Source: Paracoccaceae bacterium (GTDB taxonomy: Bacteria > Pseudomonadota > Alphaproteobacteria > Rhodobacterales > Rhodobacteraceae). From it: a stretch of DNA of 64,000 nucleotides. The stretch is taken from assembly GCA_016124615.1 (NCBI GenBank), contig WGNF01000003.1, positions 558,001 through 622,000 of the forward strand, read 5' to 3'. The translations under genes were made by a program, and so were the position numbers. This document shows positions 48,169 to 56,329 of the stretch, in pieces. Position 1 is the stretch's first letter, and the number at the start of each line of letters is the position of its first letter. The notes beneath the pieces are model-generated. The model had not been told where the DNA came from. It did no database searches and saw only the letters and a program-made list of their open reading frames with translations.

Positions 48169-48588
48169 ATGGCGGCGCTCTGGCGGCTGGCGCAACTGGC
48201 GCTGATGGCCGAGGCCGAGGTCTGGCGCAGCCACGCGCGACGCCGCGTCGGGCTGCTGCTGGCGCTGGCGGGGCTGGCCGTGCTGGCGCTGGGGTTCGCG
48301 CTGGCGCTTGGCGTCGTGGCGCTGTCGATCCGGCTGGGGATGCTGGGCGCGCTGGCGGTGGCGCTCGGGGTTGCGATCCTCGGTTGCCTGATCGTGCTGA
48401 TCCTGCTGCAACTGGAGGGGCGCGCCCACGCCCGCCGCGCCGCCGCGCAGGCGGCAGAGCGCAAGCGGCTGCTGGAGATCGGGTTGATCTCCCTGCTGCC
48501 GGGCCTGAAGGCGGGCACGGCGGTCGCAGTCGGGCTGGCGGCGCTGGCGCTGGTGCTGCTGTCCGGCAAGGGCAAGGACGGGGATTAG
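48169..48588 (+). CDS. Holin-X/YqjE-like membrane protein (139 aa)
   Basis: Two long hydrophobic helices (VGLLLALAGLAVLALGFALALG and LGALAVALGVAILGCLIVLILL) and a weaker C-terminal one (TAVAVGLAALALVLLSG) surround a charged helix RAHARRAAAQAAERKR. This resembles the phage-holin/YqjE superfamily that commonly pairs with DUF883 proteins. A lytic role is not implied. It overlaps the convergent psuK stop by 4 bases. Confidence 0.68.
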   Translation: MAALWRLAQLALMAEAEVWRSHARRRVGLLLALAGLAVLALGFALALGVVALSIRLGMLGALAVALGVAILGCLIVLILLQLEGRAHARRAAAQAAERKRLLEIGLISLLPGLKAGTAVAVGLAALALVLLSGKGKDGD

Positions 48589-49475
48589 CCAACCTCGCCC
48601 GAGACGTAATCCGCCGCCGCCCGCAGCGCCGCGTCAAGCGCGTCGCCGGGACATTCGCCGCGCGCCTCGGCCACGATATGCGCCGCCATGAAGGTGTCGC
48701 CCGCGCCGGTGACGCGGGTCACCGTCACCTGCCGCGGGCTGCGGCTGAGCACACCACGGGCCGAGCCTTCGGCGCAGGCGCGGCCGCCGTCGGTCACCAG
48801 CACCCGCGCGGCGCCGCGCGCCAGAAGCCCCGCCGCCGCCTGATCCGCCGTCGCAAAGCGGGTCTGGCACAGCAGCCCGGCCTCTTCGAGGTTGACGTAA
48901 AGCGTGACGCGGGGATGGGCCAGCAGCGGGCGCAGCCGTTCCGCCTTGCCGGGCGAGGCGGGCGCCACCCGCAGGTCGGCCGCCGCGAACAGCGGGCTTT
49001 CCGCGATCTCGGCCAGCAGCGCCGCCGTCAGGTTGCCATCCAGCGCCACCGGACCGGCCCAGGGCGCGTCTGCGGTGCCCAGCCGCCCGTCGGCCAGCGG
49101 GCGCAGAATGCGATCACCCGCCGCCTCCAGCGAATGGGCGTCGGCGATGGCGGCGATCAGCCCGTTGCCGCCTTCCACCGCCATGTAGCGGTCGGTCGGC
49201 AGATCGTCGGAGCGATAGACATGGTCTGTGATCAGCCCCAGCCGCCGCGCGGCGGCGATCAGCTCCTCGCCCTCGGGATCGCGGCCGATCGCGGTCAGGA
49301 TCGCGGGCGTCAGGCCGAACCGCGCCAGCGTCATGGCAATGTTCATCGCCACCCCGCCCGGCAGCCGGGTGATGCGGCCCGGCACGTCCGAGCCCAGCCG
49401 CATGTGCGAGGGCGCGCGGCCGATGATGTCCCACAGGACGGAACCGATGCAGAGGATGTCGGGGGCAGGGGTCAT
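48585..49475 (-). CDS. psuK: PfkB-family sugar kinase, probable pseudouridine kinase
   Basis: The 296-residue ribokinase-like protein has both PfkB signatures: the glycine-rich TRLPGGVAMNIAMTLARFG near residue 40 and the C-terminal TRVTGAGDTFMAAHIV with the catalytic aspartate. The nearby psuG on the same strand suggests the substrate is pseudouridine, giving a two-enzyme pseudouridine salvage pathway. The start is the ATG at 49473-49475 (MTPAPDILCIGSVLWD); the far longer open frame upstream overlaps other genes. Confidence 0.85.
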   Translation of the reverse strand: MTPAPDILCIGSVLWDIIGRAPSHMRLGSDVPGRITRLPGGVAMNIAMTLARFGLTPAILTAIGRDPEGEELIAAARRLGLITDHVYRSDDLPTDRYMAVEGGNGLIAAIADAHSLEAAGDRILRPLADGRLGTADAPWAGPVALDGNLTAALLAEIAESPLFAAADLRVAPASPGKAERLRPLLAHPRVTLYVNLEEAGLLCQTRFATADQAAAGLLARGAARVLVTDGGRACAEGSARGVLSRSPRQVTVTRVTGAGDTFMAAHIVAEARGECPGDALDAALRAAADYVSGEVG

Positions 49476-49537
49476 GCCGGTGTCATCGCCGCTTCCGGCG
49501 CGCGACGCAAGCGGCGCATCATCGCGGCGCCCCGGCC

Positions 49538-49870
49538 TTAGCGCAGGGCGTAGCGGTCGGGTTCCTCGAACACGTCGATCGCCACGGTTCCGGCGGCGAT
49601 GCGGGCGCTGTGGCTGGCCCCGGCGGGGATCATGTAGCTGTCGCCGGGCCGGTAAGTGCGCGTCTCGCCCGCGATGGTGAAGACGATCTCGCCTTCGACC
49701 ACGGTGCCCCACTGCGCGCCGTGGGAATGCGGCGGCAGGTCCATCGCCTTGTGGAAGGTGAAGAACACCACCAGCCCCTGATCGGAGCGGATGGCGCGGC
49801 TGCTGACGACATCCTCGGGGAAAGGCACCGCAAGGGCGGGAAAGGCGTCGATGAAGGCGGGCAGGGGCAT
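49538..49870 (-). CDS. Small cupin-domain protein (110 aa)
   Basis: A single double-stranded beta-helix is visible, with motif 1 HSHGAQWGTVVEGEIVFTIAG and motif 2 RPGDSYMIPAGASHSA giving the metal-ligand histidines. Single-domain cupins range from isomerases to sensors, so no specific reaction is inferred. AAGGA precedes the ATG at 49868-49870. It lies 62 bases upstream of psuK on the same strand, so the two may be co-transcribed. Confidence 0.8.
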   Translation of the reverse strand: MPLPAFIDAFPALAVPFPEDVVSSRAIRSDQGLVVFFTFHKAMDLPPHSHGAQWGTVVEGEIVFTIAGETRTYRPGDSYMIPAGASHSARIAAGTVAIDVFEEPDRYALR

Positions 49871-49952
49871 CGCATGTCCTTTTGCGTGGCGGTTTTCCGG
49901 GCAGCGTAGCAAGATGGCGGCGCCGAGACGAGGGATCAGGGGGGAAATCGGG

Positions 49953-50627
49953 ATGCCGACCTGGGCGGGACTGCCGCGCGACACCCCGGCCTATCTGGCC
50001 GAGCTGGCCGCCAACAACCGCCGCGACTGGTTCGAGGCGCAGCGCGACCGCTATGAGACGGTCTGGAAGGCGGCCGGGCTTGACCTCGTGCAGGCGCTGG
50101 CGCCGGTCTGCGCGGCCGCTGTGCCCCGGCTCGACGCGGTGCCCAAGGTCGGCGGCAGCCTGCGTCGCATCCACCGCGACACGAGGTTTTCCAACGACAA
50201 GTCGCCCTATGCGCCAATGCTGCACATTATGCTGCCGCTGGCAGGCCATACCGGCGATCATCGCGGCATCCATCTGCTGCTGCGCCCCGACCGCCTTGGC
50301 TTTGGCGCCGGGCAATGGGGCCTGCCCGCGGCCGAGTTGCGCCGGTTTCGCGCGCGGGTCGCCGATCCGGCCGACCGGGCCGCGCTGCAGGCTGCCGCCG
50401 CGCAGGCCGAAGCGGTCGGCAGCCGGTGGGACGCGCCCGACCTGAAGCGGCTGCCAGCGGGCCTGAGCGCCGATCCGGACTGGGAGCATCTGTTGCGGCG
50501 CAAGTCGGTGATCCTGCGCGGCGCGACGGAGGGGCTGCCGGACTGGCTGTTCACCGCCGACGCGATCGCGCAGCTTTCGCGCCTGATCGCGGCGCATCTG
50601 CCGCTGCTGGGCTGGCTGGCGCGATAG
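49953..50627 (+). CDS. DUF2461/TIGR02453 family protein
   Basis: The 224-residue protein starts MPTWAGLPRDTPAYLAELAANNRRDWFEAQRDRY split across a turn, with the family's LxxNNxRxWFxxxRxxY pattern, then RIHRDTRFSNDKSPYAPMLHI and GIHLLLRPDRLGFGAGQW. These are the DUF2461 signature blocks. The function is unknown. I start at ATG 49953 (GGGAAATCGG upstream). It is divergent from the cupin gene and followed by the rpsB leader. Confidence 0.85.
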   Translation: MPTWAGLPRDTPAYLAELAANNRRDWFEAQRDRYETVWKAAGLDLVQALAPVCAAAVPRLDAVPKVGGSLRRIHRDTRFSNDKSPYAPMLHIMLPLAGHTGDHRGIHLLLRPDRLGFGAGQWGLPAAELRRFRARVADPADRAALQAAAAQAEAVGSRWDAPDLKRLPAGLSADPDWEHLLRRKSVILRGATEGLPDWLFTADAIAQLSRLIAAHLPLLGWLAR

Positions 50628-50694
50628 CGGGGCTTGCCAAGCGGGCGGGCAGGCTGTAAGGGCACCACACTTCACAGGCAAGGCTTGGGCCGCT

Positions 50695-50745
50695 CGGGGG
50701 AGAAATCCCCGAAGGTCCGCCGGTTGCCCCGGAATCCATCCGGGG
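50695..50745 (+). promoter_or_regulatory. Structured leader upstream of rpsB
   Basis: Two hairpins lie 40-90 bases before the rpsB start: CGGGG / CCCCG (50695-50711) and CCCCGGA / TCCGGGG with loop ATCCA (50727-50745). Ribosomal protein S2 is known to autoregulate rpsB-tsf in enterobacteria through a leader; a comparable element here is an inference from position and structure. Confidence 0.4.
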
Positions 50746-50785
50746 TGAGTGGCTTTGCCGAGGGATAAACCGGAAAGGAAAACGT

Positions 50786-51544
50786 ATGGCGCTTCCCGAA
50801 TTCAACATGCGTCAGCTCTTGGAAGCTGGCGTTCACTATGGCCACCAGACCGCGCGCTGGAACCCGAAGATGGGCGAATACATCTACGGCGAGCGCAATG
50901 GCATCCACATCCTCGACCTGACCCAGACGGTGCCGATGCTCGACGCCGCGCTGAACGTCATCCGCGACACCGTCGCGCGCGGCGGCCGCATCCTCTTCGT
51001 CGGCACCAAGCGCCAGGCCCAGAAGCCGGTCGCCGAAGCCGCTGAAAAATGCGCGCAGTACTACATGAACCACCGCTGGCTGGGCGGCACCCTGACCAAC
51101 TGGCAAACCGTGTCGAAGTCGATCCAGCGCCTGAAGCAGCTGGACGAACTACTGGGCAACGGCGCCGAGGGCCTGACGAAGAAAGAGCGTCTGGGCATGG
51201 ATCGCGAGCAGGCCAAGCTGCAGGCCTCGCTGGGCGGCATCCGTGAAATGGGCGGCGTGCCGGACCTGATCTTCATCATCGACGTGGGCAAGGAAGACCT
51301 TGCCATCCTCGAAGCGCAGAAACTGGGCATTCCGGTTGTGGCCGTGGTCGACACCAACTGCTCGCCCAAGGGCGTCAGCTACGTGATCCCCGGCAACGAC
51401 GACGCCGCCCGTGCGATCGCGCTGTATTGCGATCTGGTGTCGCGCGCCGCGCTCGATGGCATGTCGGCCCAACTGGGCGCCGCCGGGGTTGACCTTGGCG
51501 CGCTGGAAGAGGCGCCCGACGAAGAAGCCACCGCCGACGCGTAA
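50786..51544 (+). CDS. rpsB: 30S ribosomal protein S2
   Basis: The 252-residue protein begins [20 protein letters not shown] and contains the S2 signatures [20 protein letters not shown] and [20 protein letters not shown], followed by [21 protein letters not shown]2 joins the small subunit late in assembly, near the mRNA exit region. An acidic C-terminal tail ([15 protein letters not shown]) is typical of alphaproteobacteria. AAAGGAAAACGT precedes the ATG. tsf follows, as in nearly all bacteria. Confidence 0.98.
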   Translation: MALPEFNMRQLLEAGVHYGHQTARWNPKMGEYIYGERNGIHILDLTQTVPMLDAALNVIRDTVARGGRILFVGTKRQAQKPVAEAAEKCAQYYMNHRWLGGTLTNWQTVSKSIQRLKQLDELLGNGAEGLTKKERLGMDREQAKLQASLGGIREMGGVPDLIFIIDVGKEDLAILEAQKLGIPVVAVVDTNCSPKGVSYVIPGNDDAARAIALYCDLVSRAALDGMSAQLGAAGVDLGALEEAPDEEATADA

Positions 51545-51572
51545 GCGGGCGCAGGCTGTAACCGATCTGTTA

Positions 51573-51598
51573 CCGGGCGGGGGTAAGCCCCCGCCCGG
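51573..51598 (+). terminator. Perfect hairpin between rpsB and tsf
   Basis: CCGGGCGGGGG and CCCCCGCCCGG form an 11-base perfect stem with a 4-base loop, 29 bases after the rpsB stop and 39 bases before the tsf start. No T-tract follows. It is better explained as an attenuator or RNase-protecting 3' structure that sets the S2:EF-Ts ratio than as a full terminator. Confidence 0.55.
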
Positions 51599-51636
51599 AC
51601 ACATGAATTGAAATCGACACATCGAGGAGAGCCGCT

Positions 51637-52545
51637 ATGGCAGTCACCGCTCAGATGGTGAAGGAACTGCGCGATTCGACCGGCGCGGGCATGATGGATG
51701 CGAAACGCGCCCTGACCGAAACCGATGGCGACATGGAAGCCGCGGTCGATTGGCTGCGCACCAAGGGCCTGGCGAAAGCCGCCAAGAAGGCCGACCGCGT
51801 TGCGGCCGAGGGTCTGGTGGGCGTTGCCGTCACCGATGGCCGCGGCGTCGCGGTCGAGATCAACTCGGAAACCGACTTCGTTGCCAAGAACGAAGACTTC
51901 CAGGGCCTCGTGCGCGAAGTGACCAAGGTCGCGCTGGAGGTTGGCGGTGAGGTCGAGGTGGTGAAGGCCACGCATCTGAACGGCAAGACCGTCGAAACCG
52001 TGCTGAACGAAGCCATCGCCCGCATCGGCGAGAACATGACCCTGCGCCGCCTGCACGTGCTGGATGGCGATACCGTCGTGTCTTACGTGCACAACGCGGC
52101 GACCGAGGGCATGGGCAAGATCGGCGTGCTGGTCGCGCTGAATGGCCCGGCCGACAAGGCGCAGGCGATCGGCAAGCAGTTCGCGATGCACATCGCCGCG
52201 ACCGCGCCGCTGGCGCTGGGCGAGGCCGACCTCGACCCGGCCGTGGTCGAGCGTGAGCTGACCGTGCAGACCCAGAAGGCGCTGGAAGAAAACGCCTCCT
52301 CGGCCAAACCGAAGCCGGAAGCGGTGATCCAGAACAACATCATCCCCGGCCGGATGAAGAAGTTCCTGTCGGAAGTCACCCTGCTGGGCCAGGCTTTCGT
52401 GATCAACCCCGACCTGACCGTGGCGCAGGCCGCGAAAGAGGCGGGGGTCGAGATCACCGGCTTTGCCCGTCTTGCCGTCGGCGAAGGCATCGAGAAGAAA
52501 AGCGAAGACTTCGCCGCCGAAGTGGCGAAGACCCTCGCCGGCTGA
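51637..52545 (+). CDS. tsf: Elongation factor Ts
   Basis: EF-Ts exchanges GDP for GTP on EF-Tu. The 302-residue protein has the UBA-like N-terminus ([37 protein letters not shown]), the core with [20 protein letters not shown], which contacts EF-Tu, and the C-terminal module. GAGGAGAGCCGCT precedes the ATG. A hairpin follows the stop codon. Confidence 0.98.
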   Translation: MAVTAQMVKELRDSTGAGMMDAKRALTETDGDMEAAVDWLRTKGLAKAAKKADRVAAEGLVGVAVTDGRGVAVEINSETDFVAKNEDFQGLVREVTKVALEVGGEVEVVKATHLNGKTVETVLNEAIARIGENMTLRRLHVLDGDTVVSYVHNAATEGMGKIGVLVALNGPADKAQAIGKQFAMHIAATAPLALGEADLDPAVVERELTVQTQKALEENASSAKPKPEAVIQNNIIPGRMKKFLSEVTLLGQAFVINPDLTVAQAAKEAGVEITGFARLAVGEGIEKKSEDFAAEVAKTLAG

Positions 52546-52572
52546 TCCGGCCAGCGATTCGCCAAAAGATCG

Positions 52573-52598
52573 CAGGGCGGGCCGCAAGGTCCGCCCTG
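52573..52598 (+). terminator. Terminator hairpin after tsf
   Basis: CAGGGCGGGCC and GGTCCGCCCTG pair over 11 bases (one G-T wobble) around a GCAA tetraloop, 27 bases after the tsf stop. The following ACGGTTTCC gives only a short T stretch. This is the likely end of the rpsB-tsf transcript. Confidence 0.65.
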
Positions 52599-52907
52599 AC
52601 GGTTTCCGGGGGATGGGGCGCCCAAAACGGAAGACGGTGCAGACCGTCAGGTCTACACCGCTCCCGTACTCGCGCCGGTCGTTTGGGGATATGGACAGAG
52701 CGCAACACACGTGCCGAGAGGGTCCGGCTGACTATACGCCGGACCCATCCAGCTGCGAGCCCGGAGTGCCTGAAATAGCAGGAACCGGGTTCGCGTTCCT
52801 TGGCATGAGCCACCACACTCGGAACAAGGCAGAGGGTGCCAATTTACGTTGCGTCACGTAAGTCGGGTTTTCCATACCTTGAATCATTGGGCTTCAGACC
52901 GCCCCGC
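52599..52907. other. Gene-free stretch with a hairpin and a palindrome
   Basis: This part of the 362-base gap between tsf and the LuxR-type gene holds no convincing coding sequence. It contains a perfect 9-base stem (GGGTCCGGC / GCCGGACCC, 52720-52746, loop of 9) and an 18-base palindrome TTACGT-N6-ACGTAA (52844-52861). The second half is less GC-rich than its surroundings. An open frame from 52692 (MDRAQHTCREGPADY) has six Cys/His-rich positions but no ribosome site or familiar features. Confidence 0.4.
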
Positions 52908-53654
52908 TTAGCCCTCGACGACGAAAATCTGGTTCAGCCGCGAGGCTTTGGCCACCGCATGGGCGGTTGTTTCAACGTCCAGCGCCTCGCGCGCCAGACG
53001 CAGGTGCTTTTCCACCATCGCGGCCGAGATTCCCATCAACAGGGCGATGTCCTGCGTGGTCTTGCCGTCGGCCACCCATTCCAGCGCCTCGCGCTGGCGC
53101 AGCGTCAGCGGGGTGCCGACAAGGCGCGGCAGCGTCGACATCTTCAGGTGCAGCAGCGTCGAGACGATCAGCATATAGCGCCCGTGCTCGTCCCAGATTG
53201 CATCGACATGGTCCTGTGTCATGTCGCGCCGCGCGGCCAGCCCCACCGCGCCCTTGGACCGGACCGAGATATCCTTGAAGCTGACCGAATAGCCCGCGAC
53301 GACGCCCATCGAGCGATTGAAGTCGATCACCTTGCGCTCGGCCGGCGACAGGCGGCCCCCGGCATAGGCTTCGGCCACCTCGCGCCAGCTGGCATCGCCG
53401 ACATTCTCGGTTGCCCAGCGAACCATCGGCGCATCGCGGTACAGTTTCTTGCCGATGAAGACGTCCAGATAGGCCTGATCGTGATTGGACAGGAACAACA
53501 GGTTTTCAACGTCTTCGAACGAACCGGACGGCCAATAGGGCGTGAAGCCGTACATGACCCGGTCGAACCCGAACCGCGACACCCAGTCGAGATAGAGAGA
53601 CCAGACCTCTTTGATCGTATCGGCCTCGATCATGCGCTCGAGTGTCGCAAGCAT
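52908..53654 (-). CDS. LuxR-type regulator with autoinducer-binding domain (solo)
   Basis: The protein (about 248 residues) has an N-terminal autoinducer-binding-type domain (VWSLYLDWVSRFGFDRVMYGF, KLYRDAPMVRWA, DASWREVAEA) and a C-terminal LuxR HTH (LTLRQREALEWVADGKTTQDI, then GISAAMVEKHLRLAREAL). The aspartate of the ligand pocket (YRDAP) and a later tryptophan are present, but the usual aromatic Trp before them appears as Tyr in QAYLDVF. There is no luxI-type gene in the window. The start is uncertain: ATG 53654, ATG 53633 or TTG 53684. Confidence 0.85.
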   Translation of the reverse strand: MLATLERMIEADTIKEVWSLYLDWVSRFGFDRVMYGFTPYWPSGSFEDVENLLFLSNHDQAYLDVFIGKKLYRDAPMVRWATENVGDASWREVAEAYAGGRLSPAERKVIDFNRSMGVVAGYSVSFKDISVRSKGAVGLAARRDMTQDHVDAIWDEHGRYMLIVSTLLHLKMSTLPRLVGTPLTLRQREALEWVADGKTTQDIALLMGISAAMVEKHLRLAREALDVETTAHAVAKASRLNQIFVVEG

Positions 53655-53817
53655 CCTGCCCGATCCCGTCGCCTGACGCCGCAAGGCATCATGCCCCCGG
53701 CCCGTCCCTTGATCACATGGTCAAAGAGTAGCCACGCCGATTCCCGGTTGTCGAGAGGTCGCACGCGCTTTTCTTCATCCATCCGCATGCTAGAAGACGG
53801 CAGGCAAGGAGAATGGC

Positions 53818-54999
53818 ATGAGCGAAACCTGGGATGTGGTCATCGTCGGCGGCGCGGTGATGGGGGCCTCGGCCGCCTATTGGCTGACCCGCACCGATCC
53901 GGGCCTGCGCGTTCTGGTGGTCGAGATGGACCCAAGCTATGCCCGCGCCGCCACGGCGCTGTCGGTGGCCTCGGTGCGCCAGCAGTTTTCCAACCCGGTG
54001 AACGTGGCGGTGTCGCGGTTCGGGGTCGGCTTCATCCGCGACTTTCAGGCCTCGCTGGGCCACGATGTCGGCATCGGTTCGCTGGGCCTGAAGGAAAACG
54101 GCTACCTGTTTCTGGCCGGCACGCCCGAGGGCGCCGCGCTGATGACGGATCTGGCCACGATGCAACGCGGACTGGGGGCGGCGACCGAGGTGCTGGACCC
54201 GGCCGCGCTGGCGGCGAAGTTTCCGTGGATGCAGTTCGACGATGTCGCGGCCGGCTCGTTCGGCCCGCGCGACGAGGGCTGGTTTGACAACATGGGCCTG
54301 CTGAACGGCTTTCGTGCCGCCGCACGGGCACAGGGCGCGGTGTTCCGCACCGACCGCGTGACCGGCCTGCACCGCGCGGGCGCGCGCCTGACCGGGGTGC
54401 AGCTTGCCGCGGGCGGCACGATCACGGCGGGCGCGGTGATCAACGCGGCCGGCACCCGCGGCGCCGAGGTGATGCGGATGGCAGGTGAGGATATCCCGGT
54501 AGAGCCCCGCAAACGCACGGTTTTCGTGATCGACGCCCCGAACGCGCGGCATGCCGATGCGCCGCTCTTGATCGACCACACCGGCTATTACATGCGCCCC
54601 GAGCACAACCACTGGATCATCGCGACGGTGCCCAGCATCGACCCGGCGGTGGATCCCGAGGATTTCGAGCCCGACGCCGATCAGTTCGAGGACGTGATCT
54701 GGCCGCTGGTCTATGCCCGCGCGCCCGGTTTCGACGCGGTGAAGGTGGTGCGGCTCTGGGTCGGGCAATACGATTACAACACCCTGGACCAGAACGCGAT
54801 TGTCGGGCGCTGGCCGGGGATCGACAACCTTTACGTTCTGAACGGCTTTTCCGGCCACGGCTTGCAGCAATCGCCCGCGATGGGGCGCGGCATCGCCGAA
54901 CTGGTGACGGGCGGGCGCTACCAGAGCCTCGATCTGTCCGATCTGGGCGCCGAACGGCTGCGGACCGGGCGGCCGTTTCTGGAGGCGGCGATCGTCTAG
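53818..54999 (+). CDS. FAD-dependent oxidoreductase (DAO family)
   Basis: The 393-residue protein begins MSETWDVVIVGGAVMGASAAY, a dinucleotide-binding betaalphabeta fold with GGAVMG in place of the usual GxGxxG, then RAATALSVASVRQQFSNPVN and the C-terminal NLYVLNGFSGHGLQQSPAMG typical of glycine/D-amino-acid and sarcosine oxidases. It should oxidise an amine or amino acid; the substrate is unknown. AAGGAG precedes the ATG. It is divergent from the LuxR-type gene and overlaps the cbbY stop by 4 bases. Confidence 0.87.
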   Translation: MSETWDVVIVGGAVMGASAAYWLTRTDPGLRVLVVEMDPSYARAATALSVASVRQQFSNPVNVAVSRFGVGFIRDFQASLGHDVGIGSLGLKENGYLFLAGTPEGAALMTDLATMQRGLGAATEVLDPAALAAKFPWMQFDDVAAGSFGPRDEGWFDNMGLLNGFRAAARAQGAVFRTDRVTGLHRAGARLTGVQLAAGGTITAGAVINAAGTRGAEVMRMAGEDIPVEPRKRTVFVIDAPNARHADAPLLIDHTGYYMRPEHNHWIIATVPSIDPAVDPEDFEPDADQFEDVIWPLVYARAPGFDAVKVVRLWVGQYDYNTLDQNAIVGRWPGIDNLYVLNGFSGHGLQQSPAMGRGIAELVTGGRYQSLDLSDLGAERLRTGRPFLEAAIV

Positions 55000-55682
55000 A
55001 CCAGCCGGGCCAGCACCTCGGGCAGATGTGCGGCGGCAAGGCTAGGCACCACCCAGTCGGCGCCCTCGTGATCCTCGTGGTCGGTGTACAGGCTGGGCGT
55101 GACCAGCACGCGCAACCCGGCGGCGCGGGCCGACAGGAGGCCGTTGCGGCTGTCCTCCAGCGCCAGCGCCTTGCCGGGCGCCACGCCCAGCCGATCCAGC
55201 GCGAGCAGATAGACATCGGGGGCGGGCTTTTTCAGCGCCACCTCGTCACCCGCCGCGATCACGTCGAACACCTCGGCGGCCGGGCGGCCCCAGGCGGCCT
55301 GCGTCAGCGCCTCGACATTGGGGCGGCTGGTGGTGGTGGCCACGGCCAGCCGCAGCCCGGCGGCGCGGGCGGCGGCGACCAGATCGGCCACGCCGGGGCG
55401 CAGCGGCAATTCACCGGCTGCGATCAGCGCGCCATAGCGCGCGGTCTTGTCGGCGTGCAGGGCAGCGATCGCGTCGGGCGTCAACACCTCACCGATGCAA
55501 GCGGCATGGGCCGCGATCCGCTCCTTGCCGCCGGTGGTGGCCAGCAGGGCGCGATAGACCTCGGGCGTCCAGTGCCACGCCATCCCCCGCGCGGCAAAGG
55601 CGGCGTTGAAGGCCGTGCGGTGCGCCTCTTCGGTTTCGGCCAGCGTGCCATCCAAGTCGAAGATCAGCGCCGCAAGGCTCAC
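54996..55682 (-). CDS. cbbY: HAD-family phosphatase CbbY
   Basis: The 228-residue HAD-like hydrolase has motif I LIFDLDGTLAETEEAHRTAF with the nucleophile aspartate, motif II VATTTSRPNVEAL, and motif III/IV KKPAPDVYLLAL/ALEDSRNGLLSARAAG. CbbY proteins of red-type RuBisCO bacteria dephosphorylate xylulose-1,5-bisphosphate, an inhibitory RuBisCO by-product. It is the last gene of the cbb operon; its start overlaps the gph stop by 4 bases. Confidence 0.93.
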   Translation of the reverse strand: MSLAALIFDLDGTLAETEEAHRTAFNAAFAARGMAWHWTPEVYRALLATTGGKERIAAHAACIGEVLTPDAIAALHADKTARYGALIAAGELPLRPGVADLVAAARAAGLRLAVATTTSRPNVEALTQAAWGRPAAEVFDVIAAGDEVALKKPAPDVYLLALDRLGVAPGKALALEDSRNGLLSARAAGLRVLVTPSLYTDHEDHEGADWVVPSLAAAHLPEVLARLV

Positions 55683-56329
55683 CGCGCGATCTGCCCGATC
55701 AGCGCGGGCAGATCGGCGAAATCATCAAAGGCCGCATCATGCGGAAGCTCGGCCACCGGCGTCTTGCGATAGCCTCTGGTGTAGATCGCGAAGGGCACCG
55801 CCGCCCGCGCCGCCGTTTCCGCATCCACCTCGCTGTCGCCGACATAGGCCAGCGGCCCATTGCCCAGCCCCTCGAAGGTCTTGAACAGCGGCGTCGGGTC
55901 CGGCTTGCGCTCGGGCAGGCTGTCGCCGCCAAGCACCACCTCGAACGCATCCTGCAACCCCAGATGCGCCAGCACGGCGCGGGTCGGCCCGATCGGCTTG
56001 TTGGTACAGATCCCCATCCGCCAGCCCGCCGCGGCCAGTGCCGCCAGCGCCGCGCGCACGCCGGGATAGGGCAGGGTCAACGCGACCGCGTCGTGGTAGC
56101 GTGCCATCAACGCCTCGGTCAACCGCCGGTTCATCGGCCCGGTCGGATCCTCGCCCGACGCCTGAAGCAGCCGTTCGACAAGATTCGGCACGCCCTTGCC
56201 CACAAAGCTGCGCACCTCGTCAAGGCTGAGCGCGGGGTAGCCCATTTCGGCCAGCGCGGCGTTCGAGGCGGCATGGATGTCGGGCGCGGAATCGATCAGC
56301 GTGCCGTCAAGGTCGAAGACAACCCTCAT
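55679..56329 (-). CDS. gph: Phosphoglycolate phosphatase
   Basis: Also called cbbZ. It dephosphorylates 2-phosphoglycolate made by the oxygenase reaction of RuBisCO. The 216-residue HAD protein has motif I VVFDLDGTLIDSAPD, the GMG-type ICTNKPIGPTRAVLAHLGL, and PLAYVGDSEVDAETAARAAV. The ATG at 56327-56329 overlaps the upstream stop (ATGA) and has GGAAGG nearby, so I prefer it to the longer MEGG start. It is coupled on both sides within the cbb operon. Confidence 0.94.
   Translation of the reverse strand: MRVVFDLDGTLIDSAPDIHAASNAALAEMGYPALSLDEVRSFVGKGVPNLVERLLQASGEDPTGPMNRRLTEALMARYHDAVALTLPYPGVRAALAALAAAGWRMGICTNKPIGPTRAVLAHLGLQDAFEVVLGGDSLPERKPDPTPLFKTFEGLGNGPLAYVGDSEVDAETAARAAVPFAIYTRGYRKTPVAELPHDAAFDDFADLPALIGQIAR

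Noticed and set aside
48169-48588. Phage holin or prophage remnant
   Set aside because: It pairs with a DUF883/ElaB-like gene as in ordinary chromosomes, and no other phage gene is present.
48585-50681. A 698-codon minus-strand frame suggesting a fusion with PsuK
   Set aside because: The PfkB domain begins at 49475; the upstream part is out-of-frame translation of the cupin and DUF2461 regions.
52463-52861. Open frame ending in the gap after tsf, including MDRAQHTCREGPADY
   Set aside because: No ribosome site, unusual composition and overlap with the end of tsf; not supported as a gene.
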